The position numbers and the translations under genes were made by a program. This document shows, piece after piece, positions 1 through 11,635 of a stretch of DNA of 64,000 nt. The notes under the pieces were generated by a model, which worked only from the letters and a program-made list of their open reading frames with translations, did not search any database and was not told the origin of the DNA. The number at the start of each line of letters is the position of its first letter. Positions within the stretch are counted from its first letter, which is position 1. The stretch spans positions 1,820,501 through 1,884,500 of the forward strand of contig NC_060028.1 in NCBI RefSeq assembly GCF_021134715.1, in the 5' to 3' direction. The stretch is from Daphnia pulex (lineage: Eukaryota; Arthropoda; Branchiopoda; Diplostraca; Daphniidae).

Positions 1-133
1 GTCATGTTATTAATTCTATAGGCTCTGCCGCTCCGTATCACGCACAACCTAACCTAACCAAACATTCAAAGACGAAAGTTGATTGTTTCTTTTTAGACAA
101 TTAAAAAAAGGTAATGTGTAGGGTAGGTCTTAA

Positions 134-219
134 AAATCGAAAGTCTGGGAACGCGCTGTAGAAATATAATAAAAATCGGCTACTTTGCCGCTGCAGCGCG
201 TTCCCAAACTTTTCGATTT
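134..219. repeat. Inverted repeat around GGGAACGCGCTG
   Basis: The arms 134-158 and 194-219 are near-perfect reverse complements (AAATCGAAA..TGGGAACGCGCTG) around a spacer of about 35 bases. Transcribed, this would give a stable hairpin. Its function is unknown. Confidence 0.75.
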
Positions 220-330
220 ATTTATATCTACCCTCCCTTAATAAAAAAATCTAAAAAAAAATTCAGGAAGTAGCCAACCATTAGCTACTTCCCAAAAAAA
301 CTCCAATGCTCTCCGCCTAAAAATCGATTT

Positions 331-385
331 TTGGGAACGCGGCGAAAATCGCCTTTTTACATAAGCTTCTCTCGCGCGTTCCCAA
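331..385. repeat. Second GGGAACGCG inverted repeat
   Basis: TTGGGAACGCG at 331-341 pairs with CGCGTTCCCAA at 375-385. It uses the same core as the 134-219 repeat, so the two are probably duplicates of one palindromic unit upstream of gene A. Confidence 0.65.
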
Positions 386-445
386 ACTTTGGGTAGGTAG
401 TACCCGCTTACTACCCGTAGTGATCTTTTTTTAGCTTTTTCCTCG

Positions 446-3400
446 ATGGCTGAACCTATCCGAATGTCAGCTCTGGGTCGCGATGCGCAAGTTGGGAATG
501 TCTATAATTACTACACTGACGCCATAATTCCAAGTGAGCAACACAAACACTACATTATAATTTACATTATACACACATTATACTACATTACATTATACAT
601 TATAATTAAACCTACGTATAATTTTTTTTTCTTTCAAAGTGCATCAAGATTCTGTGTCCATGTAAATAATCAAATCTATAAATATGCAAAACAGATACTG
701 GGACTCCAGCACCAAAAGAATGCAGGCTGACTCCAAAATGCAGTATCTTCTACCATCAGCAGCCAGACAAGAGTTACGAGCTGGGCATCAATTCCCACTT
801 TCAAAAAAGCATCAATCGAGGTGCCGTGAACTTGAATGGACTGTGGTTCGCCAATTATCTTAAACCGAACCCATCGGAAGACGATGACATGGCAAAAGTC
901 GACGTCTTCATTAAAATCGTTCAACAAACCGAATTCCTTGATCAGCAATATATTAATTCTAAAATGTACGATTACAAACTCGATACCGGTGGTTTAGCGA
1001 CCCACTTGGTGGAAGAAGTTGTCTACGGAGCCGAGTTCATCTGTTCCATGCAGAGGAAAATCGATCAGCAGGAAACGAAAGAGAGCGCAGAAGAAAACCT
1101 CTTGAGAGAAACCAAAATCTACTTTGACGAGGTTGTATCCTCTAATCCAATGTTCACGAAACCCCCAGTCAAGTTGGGGAATGAAGTCTATTGTAAAATG
1201 TTTAGCAGTCTATCAAAAGCCAATCCGGTGCTGGAGGGCCTTTTCCAACAATCTATTTCGTGGCTGAGAAATAAAGCAACTTATATGGACAAAGAAAAAT
1301 TGATACCTGTTGAGATTTTGCTTCGATATATTCCGGAAGAAATGGAAACTCGACTTCGATCAGAGAGGATGAACGACCTGAGAACAGAAATTGATTGGCA
1401 TCGGAAATGGATTGATAAAGAAAGCAGTAGAATATTGAAAATCGCGACTCTCGATCGTGTGTTCCCACTCGCAAAAGTCGTATGTCAATTCCACGGACTG
1501 CTGACGCCAGTTTGGAATGAGATCGAGAAATTTTACGGGAACATTGTCTTGGGGACAGTAAGCCCTTCAGATCAAGAATTAACAGAATTCCAACTCATTA
1601 AAAAACTACTGAGGGATATGAAAGACTGGCTGACCCAACGACCGAATGAAATTAAGGATATTTGTTCCTTACTCGATGGTAAGCAATTGGTTGCTCTAGA
1701 TTTGGAACATATTCGAACTAGCACAACAAATAATGATGAGCAACTTGTCAAAGTGCAAGTCAAAGTGTTGGTCTTGAAAGTCGACCACAACGAAAACCCG
1801 GCGGTAGACTACATAATGCAAAAAGTTGTCGATCTTCAGACAAAGGTTTTGAAGCTCCCGGTTTTTTCATTAATCACCAAGTTGCAGGAAAAACTTGTAG
1901 ACGAAGTAAGGAACAAACTAAACAAATTCGCAAACGAAGCCGATCTTAGCGGTTGTCAAAACCGAAGTCCAAGTTACTATACAGCTCTGGTATCGAACTC
2001 TTCATTGGATGATGGAACAATAAGAAATTTTTATTTTGACAAAGCATCAAACACAATAAGTTTTGGTTTAGTGTCCGTAGACGATCCCAAAAATTCATTG
2101 GAAAAGCCTCAGCAACAAAATCCTCCAGATGGTTTTAATCTTATTAATTCCATGTTACCTCAGACTCCTATGACACCAACAGTTGGTCCCCCTTTAAACC
2201 AGCAGCAAATTCAAATTGAGAACTGTGGACCTTTCTCAGCAACTGCCTCGTCCGTCACCACCAATACTAATTTGGATGACCATGAAAATCAGATTGGGAT
2301 GGTCATTGACGAATCATCCGCATTATCGTCCGATTTGGAAATCACCGAGGACGCCGGGAGCAATAATACGACAGCTAATTCGAAGGATATGGTACAGTTT
2401 TTTGCGAAAACCGAAACAGAAAATTCAAACAAAACAGAAATTGAACCGAATGCGGCTGCCATCAGCAGAAAAGCGGATGCAGAGCAAGATTTGAGTGTCC
2501 ACAAAACTGAGAAAATGAAGGTAAACGATGTCGCAGAAGAGACGCCGTCACGCACAGCATCCACAGCAGCCGATTTCATCCAAAAGAGTTCTGCTGCTGC
2601 TGGAGGGAAGCAAAAAATAAAACAACACAGTGACAGCAACGATCGGGAAAGACATGTCGGACAGTCTGATCAGAAGCTCGATCGGTACGAATCCAATTCG
2701 CAGTCGAATCCCGAACGTCATGCCAAAAATAGGTCCGATTCTTCAAGACAAGAAGAAGACGGGACTACTCAAGATCAAGACCAAGACGAAACAAAACAAG
2801 TATGGATTTATGACGAAAGAAAAAATCAAATGCCACAGAACAAAGAATTTCCGTCAAATCGAAGAATCGCTGAAATATTTTCGGATAAAAGCGAAACATT
2901 TAGCACATTAATAAAAAAGGGCCGGCCTAATGTTTACTTGTTGAATGCCGAGGAAACGTCAATTAATGAGGATTTTCGGTGGTTCGACATTGGGCGATCT
3001 AATGATTCCACTTTGCCATCGAAAAACTATCGTGATACTAAAATAATTATCTTGATGGGCGCCACCGGATGCGGCAAGAGCACGCTTATCAACGGAATGG
3101 TCAATTACATCCTCGGCGTCAAATGGAACGATCCCTTCCGCTTCAAATGTGTCCGTGACGATGAAACGACCGCCAAGAACCAGGCACATAGTCAAACGAG
3201 TACAGTAACGGCCTACACTCTTCGCCACCATGACGGGATGGCCGTTCCGTATTCGATCACGATTATCGACACGCCCGGCTACGGTGACACGAGAGGAGTT
3301 CAAAGGGACAAGGAAATCACGCGCAACATCCATCAATTTCTGACGCAACAGGGCGAAAATAGTGTCGACCAGATTCACGCCGCATGTTTTGTTGCCGCTT

Positions 3401-4611
3401 CCGGCGATAGCCGATTGACGGCCACCCAGCGCTACATCATCGACTCGGTTCTTTCCAATTTTGGCAAAGACGTCAAGGAGAACATGAGATTGTTGGTGAC
3501 GTTCGCGGACAATGCCGATCCTCCCGTCGTCGAGGCCTGCCTGGCTGCCAATTTTCCCGTGACATCCGCGTCGGCTGGAATCACCTACAGCAAATTCAAC
3601 AGCTCCGTGCTCTACGCAAACAACGAACAACAAGGAGACGACGATTTCTGTTTCGACAAATTATTCTGGGACATGGGACAAGAGAATTTCGACAAATTTT
3701 TCACCATGTTGGAGAATATGAATGGTCGCAATCTAAAATCAACGCGAGAGGTCATTCAGCGACGAGATCTCCTGGAACAGTCGCTCAAAGACATCGAGCA
3801 GGAGCTGGAAGTCTGTCTTGTTAACATTGAAAACATAGAAATGTTTCGTAGGAAAATGAGGGAATACGGCCACAAGATGGAGACCAACAAGGATTTCGTC
3901 GTTGAGAAAACGGAAATGCGGTATGTGCAGATTAAATGCGACAAAGGATTCAAGGCTTACAATTGTCATCGTTGCAAAAGAACTTGCGAGCCGCGCGTCA
4001 AAGTATTCAAGAAAAGAGCGTGCACTAGCAGCAATTGCCCATGTCCCATTACTGAACATGACTTTCAAACGATTGAATGGCAACCGCGTTCGGTGATGAT
4101 CAAAACGACTCTGTTGGATATGAAAGCCGAATACGAATCGAATTATGATGACAAAATGACCACCGAGCAACTGCTTGCTAACTGCCTGACTGAATTAGAT
4201 GTAACCAAAGCGAAAGTATTGAGTCTACTTGACCAAGTGGGCATCAATGCCTGTAAACTAGATTCGACAGCTCTGCGTTCAAATGCATTAAGTCCGGCCG
4301 ACTATCTCAGCCTGATGAGAAGTCGAGTCGCCGAGGAACAAGCTCCCGGTTATCTAACACGATTGGAAACGTTAAAGGAGCTGCAACAGAGGCTGGCAGG
4401 AATTGTCCCCAAAAGACAAACGCAAACGTTCACTACGCCCGGATCACGTCGAGAAGAAATGCCCAAGCAGCACAATTCCCCAATCCGGCAAGAGAATTGT
4501 TGGAATGAACCCAAAACTGATCAACAATCCGAAGTATACCAACAAGAGGAACCAAAAGGCGCTCCCAAACCTAATAATAAATTTCTTGGTATTTTTCCAA
4601 AGTGGAAATAG
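446..4611 (+). CDS. Gene A: SNTX-like N-module plus P-loop GTPase, 1334 aa
   Basis: Two exons, 446-533 and 695-4611, give 4005 nt in one frame; the intron is GTGAGC..ACAG, phase 1. Exon 1 encodes MAEPIRMSALGR and a short Tyr-rich turn typical of the start of stonustoxin/neoverrucotoxin-like proteins. The motif ATHLVEEVVYGAE follows in exon 2, then a helical segment and a thioredoxin-like region (LVLKVD) to about residue 470. A low-complexity linker runs to about 760. The G domain has P-loop GATGCGKST near 818 and G3 DTPGYGDTRG near 888; VTFADN stands where NKxD is expected. A Cys/His-rich, probably zinc-binding segment lies at about 1118-1155, and the tail ends FPKWK. The exon structure was chosen by alignment with gene C. 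Known: the N-module family includes fish venom toxins but is widespread in animals; pore formation is not implied here. Cytosolic location is inferred. Confidence 0.85.
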
Positions 4612-4633
4612 AATAAGCAAATAAGTCTCGTTT

Positions 4634-4639
4634 AATAAA
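4634..4639 (+). terminator. Poly(A) signal of gene A
   Basis: AATAAA lies 23 bases after the stop codon of gene A. The same hexamer is present after the relic copy at 11658. Confidence 0.6.
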
Positions 4640-5367
4640 TCAAATGCAAGAACAATTCTGAAATTTATAATATTTAGATTGCATTTTATCGAACAGAAAG
4701 CAACATTTCCTAACATTCGCTAACATTTACTGTTTTATTCGAATTGTAATCGGCTTGAATGAATACCTATTCTTGCATCGAAAAGTCAGAGTACATCAGA
4801 TGCGAACAAGAGGCTACTGGTGCTGACGTTTTTTGCAAAGAAGACTCCTGAATATCTTAGTCAAAAATAGACAAGTCCCAGTCGGAGATGTAGCCTCGAA
4901 AAGGGCAGTCGTCTTCCAACGCTGCTAAACTTCGTGGCGCTCCATCTATCTAATCTTATCTATTCGTTAGGTTTTTTTTTAAGGCGAGAGTGAATTGAAA
5001 TATAGCAAGAACTTTTCAGATGAAATAAGTATACTGTGTCGATCCTTCTAGCCCATTTGTGTTCGATTCGATATAGCGTTGTAACCTTTTAATTATAGTT
5101 AGTGCCGCTCCAGAAACACGATTGAACCAAACATAAGACCAAACCAAAACGTAAGTTGAATTTTTCATATTTCATATTATATCTCATAGGGGGCCTTCAA
5201 AGTGTGTAGATGCTCAAAAAATCGTGAATAAACATTTATTTTTATTTCTGGTTGAAGGTGATCCATCACGACCAAGTATTTATCTAGAATTTGTTTCGTC
5301 CGATTCAAATAGCACGGGAGAAATCGAGACTACAAGTTATATTAACGCAGTTTCTTCCTTCAACATC
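4640..5367 (+). promoter_or_regulatory. A-B intergenic region with probable 5' UTR intron of gene B
   Basis: No gene is seen. At 5104 a segment starting tgccgctcc resembles the upstream region of gene A. CAAAAC|GTAAGT near 5152 is a good splice donor and CTCATAG near 5189 a possible acceptor, so gene B probably has a non-coding first exon. The frame is open upstream of the first ATG, but no earlier ATG was found. Confidence 0.4.
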
Positions 5368-8300
5368 ATGGCAGAGTCCATTGAAAAAACTGCTGAAACA
5401 AACCAATGGACGCAAAAGATTCAAACAGTAAAACGAACATCCAGCATCAATCGCACAGCTCAGCTTGTGAGAAGTACAACTGTTAACGAGATAACAGAGA
5501 AAGATCCACTTGCTGTAGATTTTATTCAAATCAAGAATTACGATACGCAAGATAGGGCATCTACGTGTATCCGGTCCGGCCCGGCCGACCCAAACACCGA
5601 CGTCTTTTTATCTGAGCATTTATCCGAACCATTTAATTCTGCGCGAGCCTTGTCAATGATGAGACAAAATCGGGACGTTGCAACCGGCCCATTGACTCCG
5701 TCCTTACCTACAGTACCTACAGTATCCGTAGATTCTCGCGTACAGAAGAGATCGACTGATGCAAGACGCAGAAAAGGCGGTGTCGTTCGTGTAAGAACAC
5801 CTGGCGACGGCGAATGCGATAAGAGAAAAACACAATCAGAATCGTTTGCTCGAGAAGACGAAATAAAAACAAATAATAAAATGTACACAGAGGCCAATGA
5901 AACCACGTCAAATGGAATCGCAAAGGTATTTTCCACCAGCAGGCACTACAGTCAATTAATCAAAAAAGGCCAACCTAATGTTTACTTGTTGAACGCCAAG
6001 GAAACATCCATTGGTGAGGATTTCCGTTGTTTCGACATCGGACAGCCGGAAGGTACACCGTCGTCATTCGGTATGCAAAATCACAAAGTCATCATCTTGA
6101 TGGGCGCCACCGGATGCGGCAAGAGCACGCTCATCAACGGAATGGTCAACTACATCCTCGGCGTCAAATGGGACGATCTGTTCCGCTTCAAATGTGTCCG
6201 TGAAACGACCACCAGGAATCAAGTGCACAGTCAAACGAATTCGGTGACAGCTTACACACTTCGCCACCATGACGGGATGGCCGTTCCGTATTCGATCACG
6301 ATTATCGACACGCCCGGATATGGGCACATAACAGAAAACAAAAGAGATAGAGAGACTACGCGCAAAATTCAGGAGTTTCTGACTCAACAGGAGACTCGTG
6401 TCGACGAAATTCACGCAGTCTGTTTTGTGGCCCCTTCGGGAAACGGCCAATTAACGGCTTCCCAGCGTCATGTTATAGATTCCGTGCTGTCCGTTTTCAG
6501 TAAAGACGTCAAGGAGAACATTCGCCTACTTGTGACGTTCGCAGACAACGCCCATCCTCCCGTAGTTGAGGCCTGCCTGGCTGCCAACTTTCCTGTTACA
6601 TCCGCGTCGGCCGGAATCACGTTCAGCAAATTTAACTGTTCCGTCCTCTACGCGTCAAATCGGCAACATGAAGAGGACGGCCCTTGTTTCGACGAATTAT
6701 TCTGGGATATGAGCCAAGAGCATTTTCACAAATTTTTTACGATGTTGGAAGGAATGAACGGCAAGGACTTGAAATCAACTCGCAACGTCATCCAGAGTCG
6801 CAGACTGTTGGAACAGTCGTTGAAAGACATCGAACAAGAGTTGGAAGTCTGTTTTGCCAAAATCGAAAATATGGAAATTTTCCAAAGGAAAATGAGGGAA
6901 TACGGGCACAAAATGGAGACTGATACAAATTTTAGCTTTGAAAAGACGGAAATGCGCCTCACTGAAATGTTTTGCGAAAAAGGATTCTTTGCTTACAACT
7001 GTCGTCGTTGCAGTGACACTTGTGAAAAGCCAAACAAACTAAAATATTCAGAAAGGCAGCAAAAAAGAAAATGCGAGTTCTGTACTTGCCCGGCTTCAGA
7101 ACACGAATACCAGCAATTCGAATGGCGTCTGACTCCAGTTAAAATTACGACGACTCCGAAGGACATGAAAGCCGAATACGAATCGAATTACGATAGGAAA
7201 GTCTTTGTTGAGCAACTTCTCGCTGACAACTTGGACGAATTGAATGTGGCGAAAGCCAAAGTATTTAGTTTGCTGGAACAGATGGGCATCAATGTCCGTT
7301 CACTGGAATCGACAGCTCTTCCCTCAAATGCGCTCACTCCGTCCGACTACCTGAGTCTGATGAGAAGCCGTGTCGCCGAGGAACAAGCGCCCGGTTACCT
7401 GACACGATTAGAAACATTAACGGAACTACAGAATTGTTTAGCCGCCGATGCATCAGCCTCTGCGTTATATAAGACGACACATAGTATTCCTGATCAGACT
7501 CACCGATTATCTAAAACCGATGGAGCAACTCAGAAAGTAAATTACGGATTCACAACATCTCAACACGTTAATAATGCTGACGACTATCGGATGGCTACTA
7601 TAAATACCGCTGGTGCTTCTAGCAATTATTCCTCTGGATATCATACAAGAACTGCTACTGGCCCTAGCCTCAACCAAAATCATCCTGTTTATAATTTAAT
7701 GGAAAGAACAAATCCAGAGAAAGGAGGGGCAGATTTTTTCGGCGAAAATAATCAGTCGGTTATGACAAGACAAGTGACTGCCAAATGCGATTCTTTGCAA
7801 ACGCTCAAAACGCACGGATTACATCGAGGAGATAAGTTAAACCAGTGGAATTCCACAATTCCACAAGAGAATTGTTGGAAAGAAAATGTTAGCGATAAAC
7901 AAGGCGAAGGTGATAAACATGAGGTACAAACAAGTGCCATTAAAGCAGCGAATAAATTTTCAGCAGTATATGATGTACAACTTCAATTAGTAGAACAATC
8001 GCTCAAAGTCGCTGAAAAAGAGTTGGCAACCACGCAACAGGAAATTTCAGACAAAATAGAAATTAAATCGAATGCGGATGCCATAACTGGAAGTGCGGAT
8101 ACAGGGCAAGATTTTATTGTCCATGAAATTGAGAAAATGAAGGTACATGATATTGCAGAAGGGAGACCGTCAAGCACAGCATCCACAGCAGCCGATTGTA
8201 TCCATAAGAGTTCTGCTGCTGCTGGAGAGAAGCAAATAAAACAACGAAGTGACAGCAACGACCGGGAAACACATGCCGAACAGTCTGATCCAAAGCTCAA

Positions 8301-10380
8301 TAGATTCGAATCCGGATTGCAGTTGAATTCCGAACGTCATGTCGGAAATCAGTTCGATTCTTCACGTGAAGAAACAGACGGAACTACTAAAGATGGAGAA
8401 ACGCGTTGCAAAATCAACACTGACAAAGACGATACAAAACAAGAAAAGAGCTACGACGATGGAAGAAGTGGAATGAAGCACAAAGAGTCTCCGTCAAATC
8501 GAAGAATCGCTGAAATATTTTTAGATACCAGTGAACAATTTTGCACATTAATAAAAAAGGGCCGGCCTAATGTTTACTTGTTGAACGCAGAGGAAACGTC
8601 AACTAGTGAGGATTTTCGGTGGTTCGACATTGGGCGATCTCATATTTTCGCTTTGCCATCGAAAAGCAATCGTAATCACAAGGTAATTATTTTTATGGGC
8701 GCCACCGGATGCGGCAAGAGCACGCTCATCAACGGAATGGTCAACTACATCCTCGGTGTCAAATGGAACGATCCTTTCCGCTTCAAATGTGTCCGTGATG
8801 ATGAAACGACCGCCAAGTACCAAGCGCACAGTCAAACGAGTACAGTAACGGCCTACACTCTTCGCCACCATGACGGGATGGCCGTTCCTTATTCGATCAC
8901 GATCATCGATACGCCAGGATACGGAGACACGAGAGGAGTTCAAAGGGACAAGGAAATCACGCGCAAAATTCATCAATTTCTGACTCAACCGGAAACTCGT
9001 GTCGACGAAATTCACGCCGCATGTTTCGTGGCCGCTTCCGGAAATAGCCGGTTGACGCCTACCCAGAGCTATATTATAGATTCTGTGCTGTCCATCTTCG
9101 GTAAAGACGTCAAGGAGAACATTCGCTTGCTGGTAACCTTCGCAGACAATGCCCATCCTCCCGTAGTTGAGGCCTGCCTGCTGGCTGCCAACTTTCCTGT
9201 TCCAATCACGTTCAGCAAATTTAACAGTTCCGTCCTCTACGCAAACAACGAACATCAAGGAGAAGACGATTTCTGTTTCGACGAATTATTCTGGGATATG
9301 GGCCAGGAGAATTTTCACAAATTTTTCACCATGCTGGAGAAAATGAACGGCAAGGACTTGAAATCGACTCGCAACGTCATCCAGAATCGCGGACTGTTGG
9401 AAAAGTCGTTGAGAGACATCGAGCAAGAGCTGGAAGTTTGTTTTGTTAAAATCGAAAATATAGAAATATTCCAAAGGAAAATGAGGTTATATGGGCACAG
9501 GATGGAATCTAATAAAAATTTCATCGTTGAAAAGACGGAAATGCGCCTCATTGAGATGTTATGCGAAAAAGGATACTTTGCTTACAACTGTCGACGTTGC
9601 GGGAAGACTTGCGAAAAGCCTAACAAACTAAAATATTCAGAAAGGCTGCAAAAAAGAAAATGCGAGTTCTGCACTTGCCCGGATTCAGAACACGAATACC
9701 AAACATTCGAATGGCGTTTGACTCCAGTAAAGATTACAACGACTCTGAAGGACATGAAAGCCGAATACGAATCGAATTACGGTAGGAAAGTAACTGCTGA
9801 GCAACTTCTCGCTGACAACTTGGACGAATTGAATATGGCGAAAGCCAAAGTGTTCAGTTTGCTTGAACAGGTTGGCATCAGCGCCCGTAAACTAGATTCG
9901 ACAGCTCTGCGTTCAAATGCATTAAGTCCGTCCGACTACCTGAGTCTGATGAGGAGCCGTGTCGCCGAGGAACAAGCACCCGGTTACCTGACACGATTGG
10001 AAACATTAACGGAACTGCAAAATTGTTTGGCCGCCGATGCATCAGCCTCTGCGTCGCATAAGACGGCACGTAGTTTCCCTAACCAGCAGACGCACCGATC
10101 ATCGCACACTGGTGGAGCATCTCACAGAGAAAATTGGGGATCGAAAACATCTCAATATTCTCAACACGGCACCGTTGATGACTATCGAATGACTAGTTCG
10201 AATACCGCTGGTGCTTCCATCAATTATTCCTCTGGATATAATACGAGAGTTGCTAGTGGCACTAGCATCAACCAGCATAATAATCAATCGGATATGACAA
10301 GACGAGAGACTTCGGATAGTAAAGAGGACTACTCTTCCGATTATAACAAAGAAAAAAAATGTATGTTTGCTAGGGCATAG
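5368..10380 (+). CDS. Gene B: double G-domain protein, 1670 aa
   Basis: One exon codes for two complete GTPase modules in tandem. The open frame extends upstream of 5368, but the first ATG is there (MAESIEKT), so that start is used. Module 1: disordered basic and Ser/Thr-rich leader, P-loop GATGCGKST near residue 246, DTPGYGH with a changed G3 tail, Cys-rich segment near 543-582. Module 2: a linker resembling the linker of gene A, P-loop near 1111, DTPGYGDTRG, Cys-rich segment near 1406-1442. In module 2 the segment after ANFPV lacks about six residues present in the other copies. The SNTX-like N-module is absent. The layout suggests an unequal crossover that joined a B-type module to an A-type linker and module. 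Nucleotide binding is inferred from motifs. Confidence 0.8.
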   Translation: MAESIEKTAETNQWTQKIQTVKRTSSINRTAQLVRSTTVNEITEKDPLAVDFIQIKNYDTQDRASTCIRSGPADPNTDVFLSEHLSEPFNSARALSMMRQNRDVATGPLTPSLPTVPTVSVDSRVQKRSTDARRRKGGVVRVRTPGDGECDKRKTQSESFAREDEIKTNNKMYTEANETTSNGIAKVFSTSRHYSQLIKKGQPNVYLLNAKETSIGEDFRCFDIGQPEGTPSSFGMQNHKVIILMGATGCGKSTLINGMVNYILGVKWDDLFRFKCVRETTTRNQVHSQTNSVTAYTLRHHDGMAVPYSITIIDTPGYGHITENKRDRETTRKIQEFLTQQETRVDEIHAVCFVAPSGNGQLTASQRHVIDSVLSVFSKDVKENIRLLVTFADNAHPPVVEACLAANFPVTSASAGITFSKFNCSVLYASNRQHEEDGPCFDELFWDMSQEHFHKFFTMLEGMNGKDLKSTRNVIQSRRLLEQSLKDIEQELEVCFAKIENMEIFQRKMREYGHKMETDTNFSFEKTEMRLTEMFCEKGFFAYNCRRCSDTCEKPNKLKYSERQQKRKCEFCTCPASEHEYQQFEWRLTPVKITTTPKDMKAEYESNYDRKVFVEQLLADNLDELNVAKAKVFSLLEQMGINVRSLESTALPSNALTPSDYLSLMRSRVAEEQAPGYLTRLETLTELQNCLAADASASALYKTTHSIPDQTHRLSKTDGATQKVNYGFTTSQHVNNADDYRMATINTAGASSNYSSGYHTRTATGPSLNQNHPVYNLMERTNPEKGGADFFGENNQSVMTRQVTAKCDSLQTLKTHGLHRGDKLNQWNSTIPQENCWKENVSDKQGEGDKHEVQTSAIKAANKFSAVYDVQLQLVEQSLKVAEKELATTQQEISDKIEIKSNADAITGSADTGQDFIVHEIEKMKVHDIAEGRPSSTASTAADCIHKSSAAAGEKQIKQRSDSNDRETHAEQSDPKLNRFESGLQLNSERHVGNQFDSSREETDGTTKDGETRCKINTDKDDTKQEKSYDDGRSGMKHKESPSNRRIAEIFLDTSEQFCTLIKKGRPNVYLLNAEETSTSEDFRWFDIGRSHIFALPSKSNRNHKVIIFMGATGCGKSTLINGMVNYILGVKWNDPFRFKCVRDDETTAKYQAHSQTSTVTAYTLRHHDGMAVPYSITIIDTPGYGDTRGVQRDKEITRKIHQFLTQPETRVDEIHAACFVAASGNSRLTPTQSYIIDSVLSIFGKDVKENIRLLVTFADNAHPPVVEACLLAANFPVPITFSKFNSSVLYANNEHQGEDDFCFDELFWDMGQENFHKFFTMLEKMNGKDLKSTRNVIQNRGLLEKSLRDIEQELEVCFVKIENIEIFQRKMRLYGHRMESNKNFIVEKTEMRLIEMLCEKGYFAYNCRRCGKTCEKPNKLKYSERLQKRKCEFCTCPDSEHEYQTFEWRLTPVKITTTLKDMKAEYESNYGRKVTAEQLLADNLDELNMAKAKVFSLLEQVGISARKLDSTALRSNALSPSDYLSLMRSRVAEEQAPGYLTRLETLTELQNCLAADASASASHKTARSFPNQQTHRSSHTGGASHRENWGSKTSQYSQHGTVDDYRMTSSNTAGASINYSSGYNTRVASGTSINQHNNQSDMTRRETSDSKEDYSSDYNKEKKCMFARA

Positions 10381-10804
10381 GATTTTATTTTTAACAAATG
10401 ACTTTTATTCTTCAAACCGCCATTATTATTGTGTTTTTTTTCACTCTCACATTTGGGATTTCGTTGGGTTAAAATATGAAATTCAAGAAGAATTTGTTAA
10501 ATACAAAACTCGTTTCGGCTTATTGATCAACAAGCTACAATAAAAGATGTAAAACAAACTTCCTTTTGTTTTTCTTATTACTGGACAATCCCAATTCCAA
10601 GACATATTCGAGATTCCTAAACAAACCTACGGTAATTGTCAAAGGGGTTTCAACCATATTACACCAGGGACATAAATTCGCATACGGGCATTACGTATAA
10701 AAAAGAAAAAAAAAAGTATAAAAAAAAATTTGAATCGTGCCATATTATTATTTACATTATTTTGGTCTGAATACGGAATGTCAATATGAAGTCTCAAAAT
10801 CGTT
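10381..10804 (+). other. 3' flank of gene B
   Basis: No gene. The segment 10381-10760 is clearly related to 14690-15100 downstream of B', including AATAAAAGATG (near 10540 and 14875), which probably acts as the poly(A) signal in both. This shows that the whole gene with its 3' flank was duplicated. Confidence 0.6.
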
Positions 10805-11635
10805 TAAAGTGATGGTGACGTTGGCCGACAAGCGACATCGCCGTTCCGCCCGTTGTCAAACCCTCTGACCGCCAACTTTCCCGTTACTAGAATAAAGCCA
10901 ATTTTAATAACAGCTCCGGTGTCGTCCTTTGTACTTCCAACGAAATACCGCAAAAAACACAGAAGACGATTTCGGCTTTGACGCATATGAATGATTGGAA
11001 TCTCTCTGTCTTGTCAACATTGAAAACATGGAAATATTTCAAAGGAAAATGAGGGAATACGGCCACAAGATGCTGAAAGCCAACAGGAATTACGTCATTG
11101 AGAAAGCGGAAATGCGTTATGAACAGATGAAACGCGTTCGGTGACGTTCCCGAATCAAATTATGATGACAAAATGACCACCGAACAGCTGCTTGCTAACT
11201 GCCTGATTGAATTTAGATGTGATCAAAGCGAAAGTATTGAGTCTGCTTGAACAAGTGGGCATCAATGCCCGTAAACTAGATTCGACATCTCTACATTCAA
11301 ATGCATTAAGTACGGCTGACTATCTCAGTCTGATGAGAAGTCGAGTCGCCGAGGAACAAGCTCTTGGTTATCTAACACGATTGGAAACGTTGACGGAGCT
11401 ACAGCAGAGGCTGGCATCAGGATTTTTCCCCAAAAGTCAAACGCTAACGTTCACTACACCCGGATCACATCGAGGAGAAATGTCGAAGCAGCACAATTCC
11501 ATAATCGGGCAAAGGAATTGTTGGAAAGAAGCCAAAACTAATAATCAACAATCCGAAGTACACCAACAAGAGGAACCAAAAGGCGCTCCCAAACCTAATA
11601 ATAAATTTCTTGGTATTTTTCCAAAGTGGAAATAG
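10805..11635 (+). pseudogene. Relic of a gene A copy
   Basis: The stretch 10805-11200 resembles the second half of the G domain and the region after it (gtgacgttggccgacaa, aggaaaatgagggaatacggccacaag) but carries frameshifts, stops and large deletions, and the Cys-rich segment is missing. From about 11207 the frame is intact for the last 140 codons of gene A, including SLMRSRVAEEQ and the FPKWK ending. The 3' end is almost identical to gene A, while the 5' part is decayed. The copy therefore seems to be an old relic whose 3' end was refreshed by recombination, or which was cut by the later duplication. Confidence 0.8.

Larger units (their letters stand above)
1..445. other. Upstream region of gene A
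   Basis: No coding sequence is supported here. The stretch holds two inverted repeats built on GGGAACGCG (listed separately). Near position 26 it has a segment (tgccgctcc, then accaaac) that resembles sequence in front of genes B and B' at about 5104 and 12128, so it probably contains the gene A promoter or 5' UTR. Confidence 0.5.
4538..6060 (+). repeat. Duplicated block, first copy
   Basis: This stretch covers the last codons of gene A, the whole A-B intergenic DNA and the start of gene B. It recurs at 11562-13084 with a constant offset of 7,024 bases and no difference that I could find by eye. The flanks differ by single bases at 4537 and 6061. Confidence 0.85.

Noticed and set aside
49-60. 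CCTAA repeats as telomeric (TTAGG) sequence
   Set aside because: Only two to three units here and near 44970; far too short to mean a telomere.
2959-3633. Long minus-strand open frames inside the G-domain regions (also at 8599-9258, 12980-13474, 35013-35864, 42655-43752)
   Set aside because: They recur at the same place in every G-domain copy on the opposite strand, which is explained by the codon composition of the coding strand. No start context or independent features.
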